Part shown: in pieces, positions 8,181-16,416 of the stretch
Position numbering within the stretch: position 1 is the stretch's first letter
How the letters are laid out: every line of letters begins with the position of its first letter
Source of the DNA: VXOI01 sp965261945
GTDB taxonomy: Bacteria; Chloroflexota; Dehalococcoidia; Lucifugimonadales; UBA3495
Direction of reading: 5' to 3'
NCBI GenBank assembly: GCA_965261945.1
Contig: CBDHEF010000001.1
Span: 613,877-677,876 of the forward strand
DNA: 64,000 bases
The notes under the pieces: generated by a model
Database searches by the model: none
What the model was told of the DNA's origin: nothing
Seen by the model: the letters and a program-made list of their open reading frames with translations, nothing else
Program-made: the position numbers and the translations under genes

Positions 8181-9780
8181 TGCTCCATACCACGGCCCCG
8201 CCGGCAATGGTCATCACGGTCTTCGCTTTTTGCAGGTCTGCGGGTTCTGCGGTGAGTGGATTGGTATCCACCAACACCATATCGGCCAACTTGCCGGGCG
8301 CGATGGAGCCTTTATCCCTTGACGTTCCTTCCGCCTCTGCTGCGGCGAGGGTGTACATTCGCAAGGCTTCTCCCACGCTCACTTCCTGCTGCTCAGGTTC
8401 GTCGCCGGACAAGGGCCGGCCATCGGAGGCGCGGCGAGTGACGGCGCTGTATATCGCAGGCCAGGGATTGGGGTCAATGACCGGCGCGTCGGACCCGAAG
8501 GCGGTATCCACCCCGGAGCGGCGCAGCGCCCCTGCCGGGTACAGGTGGGGCAACAGCCGCGCCGCTACGTTTTCACGGTAAGCTGCGCCATTGTGGTAGA
8601 TGAAACCGGGCTGCGTGACCACTGTAACACCCGACCGCTTGACGGCCGCGACAAGAGCCGGCGTACCCTCGGCGCAATGCTCGATGCGGTCGGCTACAAA
8701 AATCCCCTCCCCCCCAGGGGGAGGGTTAGGTTGAGGGCTTCCCTGCCAATCAAGGCGCCGCATGGAAGCCAATACCTCGGCGGCAACCGAAATCGCCTCT
8801 TCTTCGATACAGTGCAGGGCCACCGGGTAGCCGCGCAGGTGCGCCTCGGCGATCACTCTGGACAGTTCCGGCGCAGGGGGATGGAGCTTGCCCGCGGTCA
8901 GGGTGATCACTATTTTTGTGTGCCCCACGCGCAGCCGGTGATCACCTGAACCGAAGGACAGTCCGGCGGCTGCCAGTTCGTCCAGCCGTTCCGCGCCGGC
9001 GAACATGGTGATTCGGCTGGACACTACGGAGCCGGCTTGCAAGCGTTGGAAGGTGCGCCATCGCTCCACGCCGTTATCTGCCCCGGCGTCCTGAACCGAG
9101 GTTATGCCGTATTCCGCCAGCAGCTTACCGACAGCCCCAATCCCTTCCTCGAACTCTTGCGGGCTGCGTATGTTTCCCAGCCGCTCCCGAAGGAAGGAGC
9201 GCATCTCGAAGAGAATTCCCGTGGGTTCGCCCGTGCCCTCGTGGCGCTCTATCACGCCGCCCGGCGGGTCTGGGGCGCCAAGGAATATGCCGGACAATTC
9301 AAGCGCACGGCTGTTCAGGGCGACGGCGTGGCCGCTGCGATGCTCCAGCCACACGGGATGGTTGGGCGCAGCAGTATCCAGTTCCCAGCGGTTTGGATGG
9401 CGACCCTCTGCCAGTTGCCGGTCGTCGTATCCGTGGCCGCGCACCCAACTGTCCGGCGGTCGAGAATCCGCCCATCGCCGCACAAGCGCCAGCAGCGCGG
9501 CGATTGACGGCGCGCGCCGTGGACTGCAATCAAGGTCCTGCAAACGCCGCGCCAGCCCCGGCAGATGGCAATGAGCATCGTTGAACCCTGGCAACAGAGT
9601 AAGCCCCTGGCAGTCGATGGCTTTCGATTGCCCTGACGCCATGCGTCGAATGGCGGCGTTACTGCCGACTGACGCGATGCGATCCCCGGAGACGGCAACC
9701 GCCTCAGCCGTGGGCTGAGTACGCTCCATCGTGAGGACGCTGGCGTTTACCAGCGCCAGGGTGACGTTGTCGGCGAACAT
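8173..9780 (-). CDS. Metal-dependent amidohydrolase (YtcJ-like)
   Basis: An amidohydrolase-superfamily enzyme with a TIM-barrel metal site. Near the N-terminus GFNDAHCHLPG supplies the metal-binding HxH. ALHCIEEEA, RIEHCAEG and FGSDAPVIDPNPW give the later His and Asp ligands, and GSIAPGKLADMVLVDTNPL is the returning beta-sandwich strand. The substrate is not predictable. I start it at ATG 9780 (MFADNVTLALVNAS), because the longer frame to 9900 runs into lipA. At about residues 348-360 a stretch PQPNPPPGGEG is encoded by the dispersed palindromic repeat (8700-8740) and sits just before the RIEHC metal-ligand segment, an unusual in-frame insertion. Confidence 0.9.
   Translation of the reverse strand: MFADNVTLALVNASVLTMERTQPTAEAVAVSGDRIASVGSNAAIRRMASGQSKAIDCQGLTLLPGFNDAHCHLPGLARRLQDLDCSPRRAPSIAALLALVRRWADSRPPDSWVRGHGYDDRQLAEGRHPNRWELDTAAPNHPVWLEHRSGHAVALNSRALELSGIFLGAPDPPGGVIERHEGTGEPTGILFEMRSFLRERLGNIRSPQEFEEGIGAVGKLLAEYGITSVQDAGADNGVERWRTFQRLQAGSVVSSRITMFAGAERLDELAAAGLSFGSGDHRLRVGHTKIVITLTAGKLHPPAPELSRVIAEAHLRGYPVALHCIEEEAISVAAEVLASMRRLDWQGSPQPNPPPGGEGIFVADRIEHCAEGTPALVAAVKRSGVTVVTQPGFIYHNGAAYRENVAARLLPHLYPAGALRRSGVDTAFGSDAPVIDPNPWPAIYSAVTRRASDGRPLSGDEPEQQEVSVGEALRMYTLAAAEAEGTSRDKGSIAPGKLADMVLVDTNPLTAEPADLQKAKTVMTIAGGAVVWSKM
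8699..8742. repeat. Dispersed palindromic repeat inside the amidohydrolase gene
   Basis: Reads CCCCTCCCCCCCAGGGGGAG then GGTTAGGTTGAGGG, a clear member of the window's repeat family, here inside a coding region. It keeps the reading frame and encodes a Pro/Gly-rich loop in the amidohydrolase. Confidence 0.8.
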
Positions 9781-9862
9781 AAGCAACCCGGCAGGATAAA
9801 GAAGCGGGAGGATAAAGAAGCAAGTGCGTAAGGCAAGTTCCCGCGTTTCCGGAATCGGAATG

Positions 9863-10753
9863 CTAAGGAACGAAAGCGGCGTCGTGCTGCTCGTCGGCAT
9901 GGTAGGAGCTTCGCACCAGCGGGCCGGATGCGACGTGCTTGAAGCCCATTTCCAGCCCGGCGACCCGCAGTTCGTCGAACTCCGCCGGGGTGTAGAAGCG
10001 GTCTATGGCGATGTGCTTTGCCGAAGGGCGCAGGTATTGGCCGATGGTCAAAAGGTCGCAGTCCACGCTACGCAGGTCGCGCATGGTCTCCAGCGCCTCG
10101 CCCGCGGTCTCGCCCATGCCGACGATGATGCCCGACTTGGTGACGGTGGCAGGGTCGAGTTCCTTGGCCTTGCCCAGAAGCTCCAGCGAGAGATTGTAGT
10201 TGCCCTTGGGCCGGACCCGCGGAAAGACGCGAACGGTAGACTCGATGTTGTGGTTCAGCACCGCCGGGCTGGCCTCTATCACGCGGCGCAGAGCGTCCCA
10301 GTTGCCGGCGAAGTCAGGAATCAGCACCTCAACCCGGCACTCCGGCAGCAGCTCCCGAATCCGGTTGATGCAGGATGCGAAGATGTAGGCGCCTCCGTCG
10401 GGCAGGTCGTCGCGGTTGACCGACGTGATGACGCAGTAGCGCAGGCCCATCGCCTTCACCGTCTCGGCCAGCCGCTTAGGTTCCTGCAAGTCTATGCCGA
10501 TGGGCCGCCCGGTGGTGACGGCGCAGTAGTGGCAGCGGCGGGTGCAAATATCGCCCAGAATCATGAACGTGGCCGTGCCGCGCCCCCAGCACTCGCCGAT
10601 GTTGGGGCAGTGGGCCTCCTCGCAGACGGTGTGCAATTCCTGGCTGCGCATCAGTTCCTTGATCTGTATGTAGCCCGGGCTGCCTGGCATCTGCACCTTA
10701 AGCCAATCGGGCAGGCGGGGCCGCAGCTCAAGGGTATTCTTCTGTTGGGTCAT
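9863..10753 (-). CDS. lipA: Lipoyl synthase
   Basis: LipA is a radical-SAM enzyme that inserts two sulfurs into octanoyl groups on lipoyl-dependent dehydrogenases. The 296-aa product has both iron-sulfur motifs: the LipA-specific CEEAHCPNIGEC (Cys44, Cys49, Cys55) for the sacrificial auxiliary cluster, and CTRRCHYC (Cys70, Cys74, Cys77) for the SAM cluster. The conserved C-terminal RSSYHADEQ contributes the serine ligand of the auxiliary cluster. Length is normal. It lies between gmk and the amidohydrolase on the same strand; no lipB is in the window. Confidence 0.97.
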   Translation of the reverse strand: MTQQKNTLELRPRLPDWLKVQMPGSPGYIQIKELMRSQELHTVCEEAHCPNIGECWGRGTATFMILGDICTRRCHYCAVTTGRPIGIDLQEPKRLAETVKAMGLRYCVITSVNRDDLPDGGAYIFASCINRIRELLPECRVEVLIPDFAGNWDALRRVIEASPAVLNHNIESTVRVFPRVRPKGNYNLSLELLGKAKELDPATVTKSGIIVGMGETAGEALETMRDLRSVDCDLLTIGQYLRPSAKHIAIDRFYTPAEFDELRVAGLEMGFKHVASGPLVRSSYHADEQHDAAFVP

Positions 10754-10819
10754 CGAGTCCCTCGGATGCCGGTTGAATGTGGCTAACTGCCATTATAACA
10801 AGTGGCCGGTAGCGCAGCG

Positions 10820-11443
10820 TCAGAGCAGTTGCACCAGCCGGGGTGAGACGCGGCACTTCTCTGCGGCGATTATGGCGTCAATGTCGGCGGCGGCCTGCTC
10901 CAGCCGTCCCTCCGGGTTGACCACGCGGTAGTCGAAGCCGTGAACTTGCGCCAGTTCTTCTTCCGCCGTGCGCAGGCGGCGTTCCAACTCGGGAGCAGAC
11001 TCGGTCATGCGGCCCCGGAGACGCTGCTGAAGCTCCTCCAGGGACGGGGGTATCAGGAAGATGAGCAGCGCTTCCGGGGCCATCCGGCGGATGGTGGCCG
11101 CGCCCTGTACGTCTATCTTCAGAAACACGTCCTTGCCGGAGCGCAGGGCGTCCCGGGCCTGGCTCCGGGGTACGCCGTACCACCGGCCGTATACCTCGGC
11201 GCATTCCAGGAACTCGTCGCGCTCCAGCATCCGGGCGAAGGTCTCTTCGTCAAGGAAGATGTAGTCCACGCCATCGCGCTCGCCGGGGCGCATGGGGCGC
11301 GTGGTAGCGGTCACCGCGAAATGCCACGGGCGATCCAGCTTTCGCAACTCTGAAAGCACGGCGTCCTTGCCCACGCCCGACGGCCCGGACAGCACCACCA
11401 GCAACGGCGGCGAAGGGCAGGCTTCGGGTATGAGAGAAGGCAA
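10820..11443 (-). CDS. gmk: Guanylate kinase
   Basis: Converts GMP to GDP with ATP. The P-loop GPSGVGKD lies at residues 20-27, followed by TATTRPMRPGERDGVDY for GMP binding and EFLECAEVYGRWYGVP. The 207-aa length is typical. The start is a TTG at 11443 with GGAGGG six bases upstream. The ribosome site lies directly after the aroA stop, whose last codons and surroundings are made of the dispersed palindromic repeat, so aroA and gmk are probably co-transcribed. Confidence 0.95.
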   Translation of the reverse strand: MPSLIPEACPSPPLLVVLSGPSGVGKDAVLSELRKLDRPWHFAVTATTRPMRPGERDGVDYIFLDEETFARMLERDEFLECAEVYGRWYGVPRSQARDALRSGKDVFLKIDVQGAATIRRMAPEALLIFLIPPSLEELQQRLRGRMTESAPELERRLRTAEEELAQVHGFDYRVVNPEGRLEQAAADIDAIIAAEKCRVSPRLVQLL

Positions 11444-11458
11444 TGGGATCCCTCCGCC

Positions 11459-12811
11459 CTAACCCTCTCCCTTCGTGGGAGAAAGCGTTGGGGAGCGGCT
11501 CCCCGAATTATTTGCCAGCGTGTCCAGGTCTTCCCAAAAACTTGGGTAGGATACCGAGGCGTCGGCTGCGCCGTGGACTTCAGTTTCGCCGTTGGCCAGC
11601 AGGCCGCAGACGGCCATGGCCATAGCCAGCCGGTGGTCGCCGTGGGACTGGCAGGCCGCGCCGGTCAGCTGCCCGGTTCCCCTGATGACCATGCCGTCCT
11701 CGCGGGCCTCGATGTCCGCGCCCAGGCGGGACAGCTCCGCGACAGTGGTGGCGATGCGGTCGGACTCCTTGACACGCAGCTCGGCGGCGTCGCGTATGAC
11801 CGTCTCGCCGCTGGCGAAGCAGGCGGCCACAGCCAGAATCGGCACTTCGTCCAGGATGCGGGGAATCATGTCGCCGCCGATTTCCGTGCCGCGCAAGTCG
11901 CCCGGCGTCACCAGCACGTCGGCCACCGGCTCACCGCCCTCGGTGCGCTCGTCCAGCAGTTGCAGGCTGGCGCCCGCGCCCATTGCTTGAAGGGCGTCAA
12001 TGATGCCAGTGCGGCTGGGGTTCAGGCCCACCCCCCGCACCAGCACCCTGGAGCCGGAATGGCACAACCCGGCCACAATCCAGAAGGCGGCTGAACTGAT
12101 GTCGCCGGGAACGGCGATGTCCACCGCCCGCAGAGCGCTGGGCCGCAGCGACAGGTCAAGACCATCCTCTTCGACCGTGGCCCCCATGGCCGTTACCATC
12201 CGCTCGGTATGGTCGCGGGACAGCGCGGGCTGGTGGATCACCGTGTCACCGTCCGCCGACAGTCCGGCCAGCAGGATACAGGACTTGACTTGAGCGCTGG
12301 CCACCGGCAGGTCGTATTCGATGCCTCGCAGTGAGCCGCCTCGGATGACCAACGGGGCCAGCGCTCCGTCCTGTCGGCCCAACACCTGCGCCCCCATGCG
12401 CTGCAAGGGGTCAACGATGCGCCGCATCGGGCGGGAGCGCAGCGAACCATCCCCGGTCAGCACCGACAGGAACGGCTGCGCCGCCAGCAGGCCGGACAGC
12501 AACCGCATGGACGTGCCGCTGTTCCCCGCGTCAAGAATGTTCGTCGGCTCGTGCAGAATTGGCCCCTTGCCATAGACGGTGTATTCGCCAGGAGCCTCTC
12601 CCTCCGTGATTTGCGCTGCCATGCCCCGCAGGCAGGACATGGTGGACATCACGTCCTCGCCGTTGGACAGGCCGGTAACGCGGGCCGTGCCGTGGGCCAT
12701 CGCGTTGAGGATCAGGGAGCGGTGCGAGATGGACTTGTCGCCCGGCACCGCCAGCTCGCCCTCCAGCTTTACTGGCCTTGTAATGGTACGAATCGCCGTG
12801 TCAGCCGCCAT
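11459..12811 (-). CDS. aroA: 3-phosphoshikimate 1-carboxyvinyltransferase (EPSP synthase)
   Basis: Sixth step of the shikimate pathway: joins shikimate-3-phosphate and phosphoenolpyruvate. Seen in order are VPGDKSISHRSLI (phosphate-binding Lys and Ser), DAGNSGTSMRLLSGLL, SAQVKSCILLAGL, DISSAAFWIVAG, DEVPILAVAACFASG and ESDRIATTVAEL, with SHGDHRLAMAMAV near the end. The GNSGT loop replaces the commoner GNAGT around the glyphosate-sensitive site; I draw no resistance conclusion from that. The final 10 residues (RSPTLSPTKGEG) come from a dispersed repeat. It follows tyrA on the same strand, giving an aromatic-amino-acid pair. Confidence 0.97.
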   Translation of the reverse strand: MAADTAIRTITRPVKLEGELAVPGDKSISHRSLILNAMAHGTARVTGLSNGEDVMSTMSCLRGMAAQITEGEAPGEYTVYGKGPILHEPTNILDAGNSGTSMRLLSGLLAAQPFLSVLTGDGSLRSRPMRRIVDPLQRMGAQVLGRQDGALAPLVIRGGSLRGIEYDLPVASAQVKSCILLAGLSADGDTVIHQPALSRDHTERMVTAMGATVEEDGLDLSLRPSALRAVDIAVPGDISSAAFWIVAGLCHSGSRVLVRGVGLNPSRTGIIDALQAMGAGASLQLLDERTEGGEPVADVLVTPGDLRGTEIGGDMIPRILDEVPILAVAACFASGETVIRDAAELRVKESDRIATTVAELSRLGADIEAREDGMVIRGTGQLTGAACQSHGDHRLAMAMAVCGLLANGETEVHGAADASVSYPSFWEDLDTLANNSGSRSPTLSPTKGEG

Positions 12812-12904
12812 AACTCTCTCGGGAGTAAAAATTCCCCGTCCGTGTGGAAATTGGGTTTGCCGATATTTCCCTCTTCCTCATGGGTGAGGGCAGATTCCGC
12901 CTGC

Positions 12905-13930
12905 CTACTTCCGCCCGCGCTCTTTCCGCTCCTCTTCCTTGCTGCCGCGTAAGAAACGGCGCTGGGCTTCCATTCCCTTGCTTCCCAGGAACATCTCGCC
13001 CATTGACTCGGAAAAGTTGGGAATACTCGGCACACTGCGCTCCATCCTGCTGCCCGCAGTGACCGCTCCGGCGAGCCAGCGGTCCCGTTCTTCTGAGGCG
13101 TGCTCGAAAAGCTCCTCCACCGCTGTGGGGTCGGGACCGGACTCGTCCTTGAGTATATTGCGTATCTCGTACAGCTCCCTGATGAAGGAGTCAATCCAGC
13201 TGACTATGGGTTCGCGATTGGTAATCGATATGTCGCGGTGCATTATGGCATCGCCAGAGGCCAGCCGGGATAGGTCACGGAAGCCCGAGGATGCCAGTTG
13301 CGCTATGTCGTCCCAGTTGGCGCTCTTGGAAACTGTCTGCATCAGCGCTACCGACATCATGAACGGCAGATGGCTTACGGCCGCGACAAAGCTGTCGTGT
13401 TCCTCGGCGCTGATGAAGAATGGCTTGGCTCCGATGGCCTCGGCCATGGTGGCGACGGCGGAGACGGCCTGCTCTTTGGTGTCCGGCCTGGGCACGATGC
13501 AGTAGGGCTTGCCGGCGAATAGGTCGGCGGCGGCGTTCTGAGGCCCGGCGGTTTCGCGCCCCGCCATGGGATGACCGCCAACAAACTGGATGCGCGCCGG
13601 CAGAAGCTCGGAGGCCCATTCGACCACGACGCGCTTGGAGCTGCCCACATCGGTGATCACCGTGTCTCCCGGCAATTGCGGGCCAATGGTTTCCATCAGG
13701 TCGCGCATAGCCATCACCGGGGTTGCCAGCACCACTACGTCGGCGCCCTCGATGGCGGGCTGGAGCCGGCCTTCCACCTTGTGGAAGGCGCCCCGCTTCT
13801 GGGCCCCGCTTCGGGCGCTGCCTGCGTAGTCCGTGCCCACCACTTCCAGATTGCGCAGGTCCGACTGCCTCAGCGCCAACCCCAGGGAAGTTCCTATCAA
13901 GCCCGTGCCGACAATAGCTATCTTGGCCAA
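12905..13930 (-). CDS. tyrA: Prephenate dehydrogenase
   Basis: Oxidative decarboxylation of prephenate on the way to tyrosine. The NAD-binding Rossmann motif IAIVGTGLIGTSLGLALRQS is at the N-terminus, VVLATPVMAM closes the nucleotide fold, and FVGGHPMAGRET carries the catalytic His region. Helical C-terminal dimerisation domain, with a basic tail. I choose the TTG at 13930 because AGGAGG lies just upstream and the Rossmann strand begins three residues later; the longer frame to 14005 adds an unsupported leader. Located upstream of aroA and gmk on the same strand. Confidence 0.93.
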   Translation of the reverse strand: MAKIAIVGTGLIGTSLGLALRQSDLRNLEVVGTDYAGSARSGAQKRGAFHKVEGRLQPAIEGADVVVLATPVMAMRDLMETIGPQLPGDTVITDVGSSKRVVVEWASELLPARIQFVGGHPMAGRETAGPQNAAADLFAGKPYCIVPRPDTKEQAVSAVATMAEAIGAKPFFISAEEHDSFVAAVSHLPFMMSVALMQTVSKSANWDDIAQLASSGFRDLSRLASGDAIMHRDISITNREPIVSWIDSFIRELYEIRNILKDESGPDPTAVEELFEHASEERDRWLAGAVTAGSRMERSVPSIPNFSESMGEMFLGSKGMEAQRRFLRGSKEEERKERGRK

Positions 13931-14005
13931 AACGGCCTCCTGAACCGCCACAGATACGTCATTAAAGCGACATTCTACAACATCACGCCAACTGCAACAC
14001 CCCAC

Positions 14006-14225
14006 GAAAATGGACCCGAAGGTCTTTCAGTTATCAGCAATGGCGCCTCCCCCCTTAGGAGGAGAGGTTGGATGGAGGGGGTGAATACCAAGCCTGCCTG
14101 CGAGAGGTATGGACGGTCCACACTCGCCCCATGCTTGTCCCTAAAGGGAGACAACGACTGAAAGACCCTGAACGACGCCCCGTCCCCTCTCCCAGTGGGA
14201 AGGGCTGGACTGTGGGAGTCCGACC
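14006..14225. other. Gene-free repeat-rich stretch
   Basis: Upstream of tyrA and before MITE copy 2 there is no credible gene. The stretch holds two weak members of the palindromic repeat family (about 14047-14082 and 14178-14205) and presumably the promoter of the tyrA-aroA-gmk run, but no clear promoter boxes stand out. Confidence 0.4.
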
Positions 14226-14410
14226 TAGGGAGTGTCGTCATATTCACCGTCATTCCCGCTTTCGCGGGAATCCAAAGGCTATTGGCAGCAAATGCGTATT
14301 TGCCAGATACCGGATTCTGGGTTCCCGCTTTCGCGGGAATGACGGAAACACGCGCTATGACGGAAACAGACGCTTGGAGACCGATATTCTTAAATTGACG
14401 ACACTCCCTA
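14226..14410. mobile_element. MITE copy 2 (Tc1/mariner-IS630-like)
   Basis: The same 181-bp element as at 180-360, here at 14228-14408 with the same 13-bp inverted ends and TA duplications at 14226-14227 and 14409-14410. I compared the two copies by eye and found no difference, which points to recent movement or gene conversion. The right-hand TA and the terminal C supply the TAG stop codon of the neighbouring binding-protein gene. Confidence 0.9.
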
Positions 14411-15340
14411 GAGGGCTGACACGGCAGTTTCGGCGATGTCGGTGCGGACGACCTTCTCGTAGGGCTGTCGCTCGCGGCACATTCCCGCCACCAGCAGGAT
14501 GTCGTGCAGATTGTCGTACTCCGGCTTTCCCAGAACCGGGTTAACCGGCCATTGTTCCTGGTCTTTGTAACGGGCTATGGAGGCAGCCAACACCTCCGGC
14601 GACGCACCGGGGAAGAACTCCGAAACGGCTTCGGAAACCTCCTCAGGCTCAGCCGACGACAGCCAGTGAAGGGCCCGGGCGAAACCAACGGTAAACCGCG
14701 CCGCTGTGTCTTCCCGCTCCCTCAGGAAGCGATGGGTGGCGGCGAAGGAACTGTATGCCAGATGACCATTCTCCGGTCCCAGGGCAGTCAGCAGGTGGCC
14801 CGAGCCGTCGGCAATCAACTGCTGAGCCACCGGCTCGGCTACGTGGACGTATTCGGCCTGTCCTTCCCGGAAGGCGGCCTCGGCGTCGCCCAGCGACAGG
14901 CCGGTCAGCAGGTCCAGGTCCGACGGCTCGAGGCCGTGGCGGCGCAGGGCGTACTGGAACGACGCCCAAGGCATGGGCGAGAAGCCGACGGGTATCACCC
15001 TCGCACCTCGCAGAGATTCCCAGTCGAAGGATTCTTGGGGCTGGCTCCCCAGTATGAAGAAGCCGTCCCGCGAGTTTATCTTGGCGAAGTGCTGCGGCAC
15101 CGTCTCCGCGCCCCAATCGGAGGCGATGATGGAGCGCATGATGCCGCTCTGCACGATGTCGGCGGCGTCGTGATGCAGGGCGCTCAACGGATGAGAGAAC
15201 CGGGGCGGGCAGGTGCTGAATGAAACGTCCAGCCCCTCCCGCTCCAGGAACCCGCCAGCCACCGAGACGTAGATAGGCGTGTAGAAGATGGAGCGCCAGG
15301 TCTCCATAAGCCTCAGGGGCTGCCTTGATGCAGTGGACAT
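14408..15340 (-). CDS. NMT1/THI5-like substrate-binding protein
   Basis: A 310-aa periplasmic-binding-protein fold of the NMT1/THI5-like type (ETWRSIFYTPIYVSVAGGFLEREGLDVSF; then ADIVQSGIMRSIIA and AEYVHVAEPVAQQL). Such proteins bind thiamine-precursor pyrimidines, taurine or other small compounds for ABC import. There is no signal peptide and no permease next to it, so it may instead be a cytoplasmic enzyme-like or sensing version. The stop codon is created at the boundary of MITE copy 2, so the natural C-terminus may have been a little different. The alpha/beta hydrolase upstream ends four bases before its start. Confidence 0.8.
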   Translation of the reverse strand: MSTASRQPLRLMETWRSIFYTPIYVSVAGGFLEREGLDVSFSTCPPRFSHPLSALHHDAADIVQSGIMRSIIASDWGAETVPQHFAKINSRDGFFILGSQPQESFDWESLRGARVIPVGFSPMPWASFQYALRRHGLEPSDLDLLTGLSLGDAEAAFREGQAEYVHVAEPVAQQLIADGSGHLLTALGPENGHLAYSSFAATHRFLREREDTAARFTVGFARALHWLSSAEPEEVSEAVSEFFPGASPEVLAASIARYKDQEQWPVNPVLGKPEYDNLHDILLVAGMCRERQPYEKVVRTDIAETAVSAL

Positions 15341-15344
15341 TTCC

Positions 15345-16145
15345 CTACTCCGCCAGGAAGGGCATCAGCGCGCCCAGGAAGCCCTCCGGGTCTTCCACCT
15401 GCGGGATGTGGCCTATGCCGGGCAGGATGACCTTGCGGGCGTTGACGATGTTGTTATGCAACAGTTCCTCGCCGTCCCGCAAGCGGTCGATTTCGCCGTA
15501 CAGCACCATCGTTGACGATGCCTTGATCAGCGGCAGCCGGGACATGATGTCATAGTACGCTAGGGATTCCATCAGGTTGCGCACCCACGGCCCGGCCTTG
15601 GCGCGGCTGTTGTTGTTCTTGTCCAGCCATTCCCCGGTCGGCTCGGCGAAGGTGGTGCCGTCCTTCAAGTCCTGGAGAGTGCGGGGCTTGGGCAGACCAT
15701 CGGCGTCGTACTGGGCCATCGTATCGGCCAGCCGCTCCTTGGCAGTGAAGGCGTTCCACACCGGGGCGCCCACCAATGTCAGCTTGTCCACCCTGTCGGG
15801 GAAACTGGCGGCGGTTTCAGTGGCCAGCACAGCGCCCACCGAGTTGCCCACCACGTGCGCGCGGTGGATGTTCAGCACCTGGCAGGCCTCGTCCAGAGCG
15901 CGGGCGTAGTCGGGCAGGTTGAAGTGTCGCTGCGGCTTGTCGGAGTCGCCATGGCCAAGCATATCGAAGGCATAGACCGTGTAGTTCTGGCTGATGGCGT
16001 CAATGACGTATTCCCAAGTCCAGACCGATGTTCCCAGAGGGTGGAGCAGCACTACCGGATAGCCGGCGCCCTTCTTGACGAAGTGCATATTGCCTTCAGG
16101 GGTTGGGACGTTGTCGGTGAGGTCGCGGCGAACTAACAGAGCCAT
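15345..16145 (-). CDS. Alpha/beta-hydrolase
   Basis: An alpha/beta-hydrolase fold enzyme of about 266 aa. LLHPLGTSVWTWEY forms the oxyanion region, GNSVGA is the nucleophile elbow (Ser), LYGEIDRL carries the acid, and GIGHIPQVEDPEGF the catalytic His. The cap is small, resembling C-C bond hydrolases and haloalkane-type esterases; the substrate is unknown. ATG 16145 is chosen because AGAGGAGG lies eight bases upstream, although the frame is open to 16226. The downstream binding-protein gene starts four bases after its stop, so the two are one transcription unit. Confidence 0.88.
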   Translation of the reverse strand: MALLVRRDLTDNVPTPEGNMHFVKKGAGYPVVLLHPLGTSVWTWEYVIDAISQNYTVYAFDMLGHGDSDKPQRHFNLPDYARALDEACQVLNIHRAHVVGNSVGAVLATETAASFPDRVDKLTLVGAPVWNAFTAKERLADTMAQYDADGLPKPRTLQDLKDGTTFAEPTGEWLDKNNNSRAKAGPWVRNLMESLAYYDIMSRLPLIKASSTMVLYGEIDRLRDGEELLHNNIVNARKVILPGIGHIPQVEDPEGFLGALMPFLAE

Positions 16146-16334
16146 GGAGCCTCCTCTATCAGCTACAAAATTCGCTGTGGATGGCGGCGCGGCTTGTCGC
16201 GGCGGCATATCCCGCGCCCTTGCCACATGGTATCACGCCGGGAACCCGCCCGCAGCCCGCCTCCTTTGCCCGGTCAGTGTCTTCAGGCAATTCTCGTTCC
16301 TCTTTTCAGAGAGAAAGAATCAAACGGAACTGGT

Positions 16335-16363
16335 TTGACCTTTCCCTGCCCGTGTGCCAGAAT
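16335..16363 (+). promoter_or_regulatory. Likely sigma-70-type promoter of otsAB
   Basis: TTGACC (16335-16340) and CAGAAT (16358-16363) are separated by 17 bases, in the otherwise empty gap before otsA. The predicted start of transcription near 16370 would leave a leader of about 45 bases. Confidence 0.5.
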
Positions 16364-16416
16364 CGGACATTAGATAAAGAGAGACTGGCAGACTGCGCGG
16401 GCTTTAGAGGGATAAG

